Shown here piece after piece: positions 18,381-24,755 of a DNA stretch of 24,755 nt (its first letter is position 1; the number at the start of each line of letters is the position of its first letter). Below the pieces are notes generated by a model that had not been told where the DNA came from, made no database searches, and saw nothing but the letters and a program-made list of their open reading frames with translations. Both the position numbers and the translations under genes were made by a program. Source of the DNA: Chloroflexota bacterium (GTDB taxonomy: Bacteria > Chloroflexota > Anaerolineae > UBA1429); assembly GCA_012513595.1 (NCBI GenBank), contig JAAZBY010000093.1, forward strand, positions 1-24,755. The letters are read 5' to 3'.

Positions 18381-18398
18381 GGCGCGGACTTGCGCGCC
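18381..18398 (-). terminator. 6-bp GC stem-loop after the GH127 gene
   Basis: GGCGCG and CGCGCC pair around a 6-base loop, 7 bases after the GH127 stop codon. The remaining gap to 18199 contains further possible stems, such as GGGCCGG (18323-18329) with CCGGCCC (18341-18347). No T-run is seen. The gap of about 207 bases holds no gene. Confidence 0.45.
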
Positions 18399-18405
18399 GG
18401 GCCCC

Positions 18406-20328
18406 CTAGGCCTCGCGCACCCAGACGAGCATCGAGCCCGGCTGGCGGTTGCCCCAGGCAAAGTACGGGACGGCCTTGATCGAAACCGCCCGCCGCTGGG
18501 GCGCCTCGGTGCGATAGAGGACATCGTCCCACGCGTCGGCGTCGTCGGCGTAGCCGTCGGCGACCACCGTGTAGACGCCGCCGAGCAGGTCCTGCTCCCA
18601 GACGGTGGTCAGCTCGGCGTCTCTCGGGAGCAGCAGGGCGTTCAGGTCAGCGATGTTGTCGACCTCCTCCAGGCAGAACATTACCGGCCCGCGACGCAGC
18701 GCCACGCGGCCGCTATCGGCGACGATGCGCGGGTGCGGGTAGAGGCGTTCGGTCGTCATCGGCAGGGTGAGCTCCACCGCGTCCCCGCGTTGCCAGTCTC
18801 GCTCGAGCCGTGCATAGCCGCGCTCGACGATAGCTGCGAGATCCACTTCCGCGCCGTTGACCGTCAGGCGAGGGGCCCGGCACCAGGCGGGCACGCGCAG
18901 CGCCACCGTAAAGCGCCCCGGCGCGGCAGGGTCCACCTTCAGGCGCACGGTCGGGTCCCAGGGGTAGTTCGTCCCCTGGGTGAGGGTGACCTTCTGGCCC
19001 CCCAGGTCCAGTTCGGCCGTGCTGCCCAGGTACAGGTGCACGTAGGCCGTTCCCTGCTCTTCCGCGTAGGCATAGGTGCCCAGGGAGGCCACGAAGCGGG
19101 CCAGGTTCGGCGGGCAGCAGGCGCAGCGGAACCAGCCCTGCCTCTCGGCCGCCGGGAGCTCGCGGCGGACCGAGGCGCGGGCCGACTCCCATCCGCGGCG
19201 GTCCACCTCCAGCGGGTTGGAGTAAAAGAACCTGGTGCCGTCGAGCGAGCCCCCCGAGATGATGCCGTTGTAGAGGGCCAGTTCCAGGACGTCCGCATAG
19301 TCGCCCTTGGGTTCGAGGAGCAGCATACGCTGCGCCCAGAAGGCCAGGCCGATCGACGCGCACGTCTCGGTGTAGGCCGTCATGTTCGGCAGGTCATAGT
19401 CGTAGGTAAAGCGCTCGCCGTGCGGCGTCGAGCCGATGCCCCCCGTGACGTACATGCGTCGGCGCGTGGTGTTGTGCCACAGGCGCTGGAGAGCCGGTAG
19501 CAGCGTCTCATCGCCAGTCGCCAGAGCGATATCGGCCGCGCCGCTGTAGAGGTACATGGCCCGCACCGAGTGCCCGTCGGCCGTTTCCTGCTCGCGGATG
19601 GGCAGGTGGCTCTGGTTGTAGTCATAGTTAGAGAAGCGGAACGCGGCGGGATCCTCTCCGCGCTCGCGGGCCTCGATGTCAAAGTAGTGCGGCCGCGCGC
19701 CGCGCTCGTTGACGAAATACTCTGCCAGGCGCAGATAGCGCTCCTGGCCCGTCACCCGGTGGAGCTTGACCAGGGCCAGCTCGAGCTCCTCGTGCCCCGG
19801 GTAGCCGCGCCGCTGCCCCTCGCGGGGGCCAAACAGGCTGTCGATATAGTCGGCATAGCGACACATGATGTCAAGGAACTTGTGTTTGCCGGTGGCCTCA
19901 TAGTAGGCCACGGCCGCCTCGATCAGGTGACCCGCGCAGTACATCTCGTGCTTGTCGCGCAGGTTCGTCCAGCGGTTGCCCGGTTCCACGAGGGAGTAGT
20001 AGACGTTGAGGTACCCATCCGGCTGTTGGGCCTCGCCCATTATGTCGATGACGGCGTCGACGCGCGCTTCGAGCTCCGGGTCCGGATGCGTTGTCAGGCT
20101 GTAGCCGGCAGCTTCGATCCACTTGGCCACATCCGACTCCCAGAACGGGTGCGGCGGGTTGGGCTGCCCTGCTTTCCACTCCATCTTGAGGGCGTCGATG
20201 GCGCCTGACTTTTGGAGGATATCGTGCTGAAGGTCCAGGGTGACCTCGCGGATCACGTCCTGCCGCGGCGTCCAGAAGGGATCATCGATGCGCACGCGGC
20301 CAAGGGGAATGGCACGTCTTTCGGTCAT
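18406..20328 (-). CDS. GH127 beta-L-arabinofuranosidase-like enzyme
   Basis: A 640-residue protein with the (alpha/alpha)6 barrel and C-terminal beta domains of GH127. The zinc and catalytic residues known from Bifidobacterium HypBA1 are all visible. Glu321 and Cys323 lie in AYTETCAS, and Cys404 and Cys405 in CACCPPN; Cys404 would be the nucleophile. Conserved blocks HEMYCAGHLIEA (127-138), YVTGGIGS (293-300) and FFYSNPLE (367-374) support the assignment. Family members remove beta-L-arabinofuranose, with related families acting on other sugars such as 3-C-carboxy-5-deoxy-L-xylose. No signal peptide is seen. Its ATG overlaps the metallophosphoesterase stop (ATGA), so translation is coupled, with AAGGAG about ten bases upstream. 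A hairpin follows the stop. Confidence 0.94.
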   Translation of the reverse strand: MTERRAIPLGRVRIDDPFWTPRQDVIREVTLDLQHDILQKSGAIDALKMEWKAGQPNPPHPFWESDVAKWIEAAGYSLTTHPDPELEARVDAVIDIMGEAQQPDGYLNVYYSLVEPGNRWTNLRDKHEMYCAGHLIEAAVAYYEATGKHKFLDIMCRYADYIDSLFGPREGQRRGYPGHEELELALVKLHRVTGQERYLRLAEYFVNERGARPHYFDIEARERGEDPAAFRFSNYDYNQSHLPIREQETADGHSVRAMYLYSGAADIALATGDETLLPALQRLWHNTTRRRMYVTGGIGSTPHGERFTYDYDLPNMTAYTETCASIGLAFWAQRMLLLEPKGDYADVLELALYNGIISGGSLDGTRFFYSNPLEVDRRGWESARASVRRELPAAERQGWFRCACCPPNLARFVASLGTYAYAEEQGTAYVHLYLGSTAELDLGGQKVTLTQGTNYPWDPTVRLKVDPAAPGRFTVALRVPAWCRAPRLTVNGAEVDLAAIVERGYARLERDWQRGDAVELTLPMTTERLYPHPRIVADSGRVALRRGPVMFCLEEVDNIADLNALLLPRDAELTTVWEQDLLGGVYTVVADGYADDADAWDDVLYRTEAPQRRAVSIKAVPYFAWGNRQPGSMLVWVREA

Positions 20329-21377
20329 CTTCTCTCTTCTCCTTTTGGCTGTGGTTGATGGAGGGGCAAGTCGCTCACCCGCGTGCCTCCCTCAAGGCGC
20401 AACCAGCTGCGAAAGCCGCGCTGTCCGTTCTGGATCTCGATGACGCGTGCCCCGCGGGCGAACCCTGGGCGCCCGTACGTGTCGAACCCGGTGCCCCGGC
20501 CATAGCAGAGGCGTATGCCGTGCAGCTCGCCCTCAAAATCGTTGACGTGGTCGTGCCCGGCGAAGGTCCCCACGACGTCGCCCGCCTCGAGAAAGGCGGC
20601 GAAGAGGCCGCTGTTCACCCGTGGGCAGCAGATCTCCTCCAGGCGAGACCCGCGGCAGACGCGCGTATCCCACACTTCCTGGTACTCGGGCAGAGGGATG
20701 TGGAAGAAGGCCAGCGCAGGCGGTAGGCTGCCACCGTTCTCGGCGGCCAGCCGCGCCGCGGTGGAGCGGTACCAGGCCACCTGGTCGTGGGCAATCCAGC
20801 CGTAGCCGCCGATGGCCTCATCAGCGTAGGCATTCGAGTCAAACAGGTACAGGTTCGCTGCGACGGCCTTCCGCCCAGCGTCCAGAATGGCCAAGACGTA
20901 GTTGCCGACGCCCGTGATCCCGTCAGGGCCACGCTCCGTCAGGCAACCCGGGATGCTCTGCTGCACGCGCAGAAGCTCCAGGCGAGAGAGGGCCCCCTCA
21001 TCGTCATGGTTGCCGAATACGGCGGCCCACGGCACGCCCCGCGCGACGATCGGCTGCACCACCCGGCGCCAGGCGGCCTCTGGCGATGCGCAGCCCCTGC
21101 CACCGGTCACGTCACCCGTCAGGATCACCAGGTCGGGCGCCTCAGCGTCCAGCACGTCGCCGATCAGTGCCGTAGTGAGGAGATCGCGCTCCGAGCCGTC
21201 GTGATAGTGCACGTCGGTGAACTGGACGATGCGAAACGTTCCATCGGCGCGGCAGGCGAGGGGAGAGGCAGGCGTCGTGGCAGCCAGGGATGCTGCGTCG
21301 GCGCCGGCGTGCCGCGCGCGCCCCAGGCCGCCGCCACGATCGGCCGCGTCCTGGCATTCTGCGGGAACAACGGTCAT
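20325..21377 (-). CDS. calcineurin-like metallophosphoesterase, first gene of the minus-strand cluster
   Basis: A 350-residue protein with the complete set of metallophosphoesterase motifs. These are FTDVHYHDG (Asp55, His57), LTGDVTGG (Asp89), FGNHDD (Asn123, His124, Asp125), the FFHIP histidine and GHDHVND near the C-terminus. The arrangement resembles purple-acid-phosphatase-like proteins of the DCR2/PAP29 type. The N-terminal 45 residues are alanine-rich without a clear hydrophobic core, so export is unlikely. The ATG at 21377 is preferred, with AAAGGA 11 bases upstream; an in-frame TTG at 21401 lies closer to the promoter. It could hydrolyse a phosphomonoester or diester, perhaps a phosphorylated sugar, but the cluster does not show which. 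Its four-base overlap with the GH127 gene indicates a joint role. Confidence 0.88.
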   Translation of the reverse strand: MTVVPAECQDAADRGGGLGRARHAGADAASLAATTPASPLACRADGTFRIVQFTDVHYHDGSERDLLTTALIGDVLDAEAPDLVILTGDVTGGRGCASPEAAWRRVVQPIVARGVPWAAVFGNHDDEGALSRLELLRVQQSIPGCLTERGPDGITGVGNYVLAILDAGRKAVAANLYLFDSNAYADEAIGGYGWIAHDQVAWYRSTAARLAAENGGSLPPALAFFHIPLPEYQEVWDTRVCRGSRLEEICCPRVNSGLFAAFLEAGDVVGTFAGHDHVNDFEGELHGIRLCYGRGTGFDTYGRPGFARGARVIEIQNGQRGFRSWLRLEGGTRVSDLPLHQPQPKGEERR

Positions 21378-21422
21378 GGCAAGGGCGGTCCTTTCAGGCA
21401 AGCGTGCGACCGGTACGTGCTC

Positions 21423-21451
21423 AGCATAGCCAGTCGCCGCCGATTGTGCAA
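21423..21451 (-). promoter_or_regulatory. promoter of the minus-strand glycosidase cluster
   Basis: On the minus strand TTGCAC (21451-21446) and TATGCT (21428-21423) are separated by 17 bases. Each matches the sigma70 consensus at four or more positions. Transcription would start near 21416, about 40 bases before the metallophosphoesterase ATG. The -35 box faces that of the divergent kinase promoter, 21 bases away. Confidence 0.5.
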
Positions 21452-21472
21452 AGAGAGCCGCCTTACGCGGAT

Positions 21473-21501
21473 TTCACGCCCTGCTCTCCCGGCGGTATTA
21501 T
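21473..21501 (+). promoter_or_regulatory. promoter of the PfkB kinase gene
   Basis: TTCACG (21473-21478) and TATTAT (21496-21501) are separated by exactly 17 bases; the -10 box matches at 5 of 6 positions. Transcription would start near 21508, inside the palindrome at 21505-21526. Confidence 0.55.
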
Positions 21502-21504
21502 GGT

Positions 21505-21526
21505 AGTCGTGGGGACCCCCACGACT
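21505..21526. promoter_or_regulatory. 22-bp palindrome at the kinase transcription start, candidate operator
   Basis: AGTCGTGGGG and CCCCACGACT are perfect inverted 10-mers separated by two bases. The palindrome begins four bases after the -10 box, where a repressor would block initiation or where the 5' end of the mRNA would fold. The size and symmetry resemble operators of dimeric regulators. The regulator is not encoded in the window. Confidence 0.5.
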
Positions 21527-21558
21527 GGTTTGCTTTGCCCTGCCCGGAGGCTCCGCCC

Positions 21559-22758
21559 ATGTTTGACGCTGTCGTGGCCGGCCATCTCTGTCTGGACATT
21601 ATCCCGACCTTCCCCCCCTCGCCCGTCCCCGTAGAGGCTGGCGCATTGCTGGTGCCCGGCCGGCTGGTGGAGGTCGGTGAGGCGGTGCTCTCCACCGGGG
21701 GCGCCGTGTCGAACACCGGGCTGTCGCTGGCCCGGCTGGGGATCCGGGTACGCCTGGTAGCACGCCTCGGGGCGGACGAGATCGGCGCGATGACGCGCCG
21801 CATCATCGCAGGAAGGGGCCCCGGCCTGGCCGACGGCCTGACCACGGCACCCGGGGAAGAGTCGTCCTACACCATCGTGATCAGCCCGCCGGGCGTCGAT
21901 CGCATCTTTCTGCACTGCCCGGGCACCAACGACACGTTTGGCCCCGAGGACGTCACGGACGGACTCCTCCGCGAAGCGCGCCTTTTCCACTTTGGCTACC
22001 CGCCACTGATGCGGCGCATGTATGGCGCAGGCGGGGCCGAGCTGGCAGAACTCCTGGCGCGGGCGCAGTCGCTGGGCGCCACCACCAGCCTGGACCTCTC
22101 CCTTCCCGATCGCGCCGCGCCCAGCGGCCGGGCAGATTGGCGCGCCATCCTGGCCCGCGCCCTGCCCCATGTGGACGTCTTTCTGCCCAGCGCGGAGGAG
22201 CTGCTTTTCATGCTCGACCGGCCCGCCTATGAGGAGAGGCTGAAGCGTTCCGCGGACGGCGACCTGGTGAGGAGCCTGACCGCCGAGGAGATCGCCCGGC
22301 TGGCGGAGGAAGCGCTGGACCTTGGCGCGCGCGCCGTGGGGCTCAAACTCGGCGACCGCGGGCTATACCTGCGCACCGCGGCGGAAGCGAGCATCTCCGG
22401 GCGGGGCGCCCCCGCAGCCCCCCGCTGCTGGCGAGGCCGCGAGCTGTGGGCGCCGTGCTTCCGCGTGGCGGTGGTGGGCACCGTCGGCTCGGGCGACGCG
22501 ACCATCGCTGGCTTTCTCGCCGGCCTGTTGCGCGGCCAGAACCCCGAGGAGTGCCTGACCTCGGCGGTGGCGGTGGGGGCCTGCAACGTCGAGGCGGCAG
22601 ATGCCACCAGCGGCGTGCGCAGCTGGGAGGAGACCGGCCGGCGCATCGCCGCCGGCTGGGAGCGGCGCGACGCGGCGATCGCGTCAGCCGGCTGGACCTG
22701 GAGCCAGGGCCCCGGCCTGTGGCGCGGCCCGGCCGACGCCGCCCACCCGGACGGCTGA
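21559..22758 (+). CDS. PfkB-family carbohydrate kinase
   Basis: A 399-residue ribokinase-like sugar kinase. The N-terminal AVVAGHLCLD strand, the glycine-rich STGGAVSNTGLSLARLG (45-61) and the C-terminal signature VGSGDATIAGFLAGLL with catalytic Asp313 are present. An insertion of roughly 20 residues around 275-300 makes it longer than usual PfkB proteins (about 310-350). Family members phosphorylate sugars, sugar acids or nucleosides; given the uronate enzymes, 2-keto-3-deoxygluconate is one candidate, but no motif decides this. CGGAGG eight bases before the ATG at 21559 sets the start; an in-frame ATG at 21535 lies upstream of that site. It is transcribed divergently from the glycosidase cluster, so shared control is plausible. 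Confidence 0.88.
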   Translation: MFDAVVAGHLCLDIIPTFPPSPVPVEAGALLVPGRLVEVGEAVLSTGGAVSNTGLSLARLGIRVRLVARLGADEIGAMTRRIIAGRGPGLADGLTTAPGEESSYTIVISPPGVDRIFLHCPGTNDTFGPEDVTDGLLREARLFHFGYPPLMRRMYGAGGAELAELLARAQSLGATTSLDLSLPDRAAPSGRADWRAILARALPHVDVFLPSAEELLFMLDRPAYEERLKRSADGDLVRSLTAEEIARLAEEALDLGARAVGLKLGDRGLYLRTAAEASISGRGAPAAPRCWRGRELWAPCFRVAVVGTVGSGDATIAGFLAGLLRGQNPEECLTSAVAVGACNVEAADATSGVRSWEETGRRIAAGWERRDAAIASAGWTWSQGPGLWRGPADAAHPDG

Positions 22759-22849
22759 GGTCAGTAGGCGGCCCGCTTGCCGTAACCTTTGCGCGGCGGG
22801 AGCGTCACACTGGGCACGACCAGCAACACAACCAATCGGATCGGAACCT

Positions 22850-24270
22850 ATGAGCACTTTTCACCTTCGTGTAGGCACAACTGTCTCGCTGATGATCGTA
22901 CTAGCCGTCGGGCTGGGGCTGCCGCCGCCGCCGCCGCCCAGGCCCCCGCCTGGCCCGACTGGATGGAACCCCAGGCGCTGAACATCGTCGACATGGCCGG
23001 CCAGGTGCCCGATGAAGTCCTGAGTGGGATGACGATCGCCTGGGACGGGGGCGGCGTCGTCCGCTTCGTTTCCTCCGAGGTCGATGGCGACTGGCTGCGC
23101 ATCCACGTCCGCCTGGACACCCGTCGCCTGCGCAGCGGCTCCGGCTGGGTCACGCAGTTTGGCCTCCTGGGCCAGCGCCCCGTGGTGGACCATGTGTCCA
23201 GCACGGCGCCCGAGTCCTGGGTGCGCGTCTACGAGGGCAGCCGAGAGGTCACCTCCGAACTGCTCCACTGCACCTACGTCGTGCCGCCGCGTTCGTCTCC
23301 CTCTACCGATGCCAGCGTCTGGACGCGCTACCCCGAAAACGTCCGGATCATCTACCCCGCCGACATGCCGCTCGGCACGCACGGCCGCTACGTCCCTGCC
23401 AACACCGGCGGAGAGGTGGCCCTGCCCGGGGATCGGCCGGTCCTCACAGCGACCTTCACGGTGCGACGGCCGGCGGCCGCCCGCGTCACCTATCTGGGGA
23501 CGCAGGACGCCTCGTTCCAGTCCTTCATCGGGCCCTGCAGCGACGGCGACATGGGTGGCTTTGGCGCCCTGGTGAACCAGTTGCGCGCCCTCACCGGCGG
23601 CGCGGTTCGGCACCCGCGCATCGGGCTGAACATCCCGGCAGGCGCCAACTATGTCGCCTTCAACTACCGCCCGATGGACTATGACATCTATACCGTCGCC
23701 GACTATGACGTGAACGACCCCAACAGCAACCTGTTCCGGCCCATCGCCGGCACCGTGCGGCTGGCGCCTGACGAGGGGATGCTCTCACAGAACCTGAACC
23801 ATGGCGGGGCCTTCCCACTGTTGGCCGCCTGGCAGGACGCCGACCAGTCGGCCGGCCCCTACCTCAGCCTGCTGCCGCCGGTCGACCGTATCACGCCGCC
23901 GGAGTACTTTGTCCTCCCCGGCACGCCGTACAACTCCTGCTTCCGCGACGGAGGATGCAGCACCGATCTGCTCCAGAGTATCTACGACGACAGTGAGCCG
24001 ATCCATATCGTGTACCTGAAGGTGACGCCGACCATCACCGATCAGAGACCGATCCCGCTGAAGGCGGCCGATGACCCCCGCAGCCCGGTGATGGGAATCA
24101 CGGCGACGCAGGAGGCGGCGGCCGCCGAGGCAACGGTGCCTGCGGCCACGGGCCGCTTCCGGGTGTACCTTCCGGGGCTCTCCAGGCAGGTACCGCTCTG
24201 GACGGACGTCCCGCGGCCGGCAGGCATCTTTGAGCCGACCTCGGGCCGCATGGTGGGTTACCTGCCCTGA
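22850..24270 (+). pseudogene. unrecognised secreted protein with a frameshift after its signal peptide
   Basis: I do not recognise the mature protein. From the ATG at 22850 the first 23 codons encode a convincing Sec signal: Arg7, then the hydrophobic core VSLMIVLAVGLG. That frame then runs into a proline stretch and stops near 22981. One base back, at the G-run 22915-22918, the other frame continues as a run of alanines, then QAPAWPDWM, and is open to 24270. Adding one G would fuse the two into an ideal signal peptide with an alanine-rich cleavage site and about 450 mature residues. The mature part is beta-rich, with a CFRDGGC pair of cysteines and an alanine-rich linker. It ends with RFRVYLPGLSRQ and a short tail, reminiscent of C-terminal YLP motifs in Chloroflexota secreted proteins. 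A start at 22789 in the mature frame gives no signal peptide. The break may be real, programmed or a sequencing error. Confidence 0.7.
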
Positions 24271-24313
24271 GCACCAGGGGGGCTACGGGGTAGGTCACGT
24301 GGTGTTGACATCT

Positions 24314-24342
24314 TTGACAGATATGTCGAGTTGGAGCATAAT
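24314..24342 (+). promoter_or_regulatory. strong sigma70-like promoter
   Basis: A perfect TTGACA (24314-24319) is followed after 17 bases by CATAAT (24337-24342), 5 of 6 matches. A second TTGACA lies nine bases upstream at 24305-24310, making a tandem repeat of the -35 box. Transcription would start near 24349. It is the best promoter match in the window. Confidence 0.7.
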
Positions 24343-24423
24343 CCCGGCACGTCGGTGCCCCGCGCGCCGATGACGCACCCTTCCCGCCGGGGAGTATCCC
24401 CAGCGGGGCGCACAGAATAGTTC

Positions 24424-24449
24424 CCAGGCTCTGGCGCGCCAGAGCCTGG
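24424..24449 (+). repeat. 26-bp perfect palindrome in the leader
   Basis: CCAGGCTCTGG and CCAGAGCCTGG flank a CGCG centre, giving a perfect 26-bp palindrome about 75 bases after the predicted transcription start. No T-run follows. It could be the stem of a leader RNA, a U-less terminator or a protein-binding site. Confidence 0.6.
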
Positions 24450-24480
24450 CCTGAGTACTGATTGAGGCTGTTTGACCGCT

Positions 24481-24573
24481 ATGCACGAACGAGCGGGCCA
24501 GGTGCCCGCACTGCTGTACGGCACTCCGCGCCATTACTACGGACGGAGCGTCGCGACGGGACGGGATCGCTGA
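24481..24573 (+). CDS. possible 30-codon leader ORF
   Basis: An ATG at 24481 opens 30 codons ending at TGA 24571-24573, in the same frame as the metallophosphoesterase that follows. The only Shine-Dalgarno-like sequence, GAGG, is too far away (about 13 bases). The peptide resembles nothing I know. It may be a leader peptide or chance. Confidence 0.2.
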   Translation: MHERAGQVPALLYGTPRHYYGRSVATGRDR

Positions 24574-24576
24574 GCC

Positions 24577-24755
24577 TTGGCGATCGTACTCCCGGCACCC
24601 ACCTTCCCCAACTTGGCCAGCCTACCCGATCTTTTTCGGGCTGTCTGGCGCAGCCTGGCGTACGGTAGCCTCGACCGCATTTATCGGCGAGCGCCCGTCG
24701 TCCGCTTTGGCGACTCCTCTCGTCTGGTGTTCTTTTCGGACAGTCACCGTGGCGA
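24577..24755 (+). CDS. metallophosphoesterase, 5' part only
   Basis: The frame is open from after the TGA at 24571 to the window edge. It ends with SRLVFFSDSHRG, where DSH is the first metal-binding motif (DxH) of calcineurin-like phosphoesterases. The preceding segment SLAYGSLDRIYRRAPVVRFGD is typical of the short N-terminus in front of this motif. No ATG lies in the frame after the stop. TTG at 24577 or 24613, or GTG at 24727, are the possible starts, and none has a clear ribosome site. The protein continues beyond the window, so its family cannot be narrowed. Confidence 0.6.
   Translation, partial: MAIVLPAPTFPNLASLPDLFRAVWRSLAYGSLDRIYRRAPVVRFGDSSRLVFFSDSHRG

Larger units (their letters stand above)
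24271..24576 (+). other. intergenic region with promoter and structured leader
   Basis: This 306-base interval has no assured gene. It carries a strong promoter (24314-24342), GGCAC with GTGCC near the predicted start, GGGGA with TCCCC near 24391-24403, and a 26-bp perfect palindrome (24424-24449). I recognise no known riboswitch, tRNA or housekeeping RNA in it. Confidence 0.55.

Noticed and set aside
22789..22849. start of the secreted protein at 22789
   Set aside because: Gives an N-terminus without a signal peptide and with no ribosome site, while a clear signal peptide lies in the neighbouring frame from 22850.
24349..24480. known riboswitch, tRNA or 6S/SRP RNA
   Set aside because: No conserved core of a family I know is visible; only generic stems are present.

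Overview
The window is high-GC bacterial chromosomal DNA with dense coding, strong Shine-Dalgarno sites, sigma70-type promoters, GTG starts and palindromic intergenic repeats. These traits, a large intracellular glycosidase cluster and a secreted protein with a YLPxL-type C-terminus would fit a Chloroflexota (Anaerolineae-like) soil, sediment or host-associated bacterium. That placement is inference; no marker gene is present. I see no tRNA, rRNA, CRISPR array, transposase or phage gene.

Layout. (1) 81-1064, plus strand: a promoter and a DapA-superfamily lyase/aldolase with altered active-site positions. (2) 1065-1626: gene-free, with a direct repeat around a 128-bp imperfect palindrome. (3) 1627-3454, plus strand: an ABC-2 type exporter pair whose ATPase carries an in-frame TAA. 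(4) 3498-21377, minus strand: ten consecutive genes read right to left. They are a metallophosphoesterase, a GH127 beta-L-arabinofuranosidase-like enzyme, a PL22-like oligogalacturonate lyase relative, a GH2 beta-glucuronidase, a large GH2 enzyme, a GH32/43-like five-bladed propeller, a GH63-like glucosidase, an S1 sulfatase, a GH38 alpha-mannosidase and a second propeller. (5) 21378-21558: a divergent control region with two facing sigma70-like promoters and a near-perfect 22-bp palindrome just after one -10 box. (6) 21559-22758, plus strand: a PfkB-family sugar kinase. (7) 22850-24270, plus strand: an unrecognised secreted protein whose signal peptide lies in a different frame from the mature part. 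(8) 24271-24755: a strong promoter, a structured leader with a 26-bp perfect palindrome, and the 5' end of another metallophosphoesterase.

How it may work. None of the ten cluster enzymes shows a signal peptide, so the cluster looks like an intracellular saccharification set acting on imported acidic, sulfated and branched oligosaccharides containing glucuronate, mannose and arabinofuranose. Released sugars or sugar acids could pass to the PfkB kinase and possibly the DapA-like lyase. No sugar importer or dedicated regulator is in the window. Intercistronic hairpins without U-tracts divide the minus-strand cluster into six blocks, while genes inside a block are overlapping or closely spaced. 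Two genes carry apparent lesions (ABC ATPase nonsense codon, secreted-protein frameshift); either could be real decay, strain variation or sequencing error.
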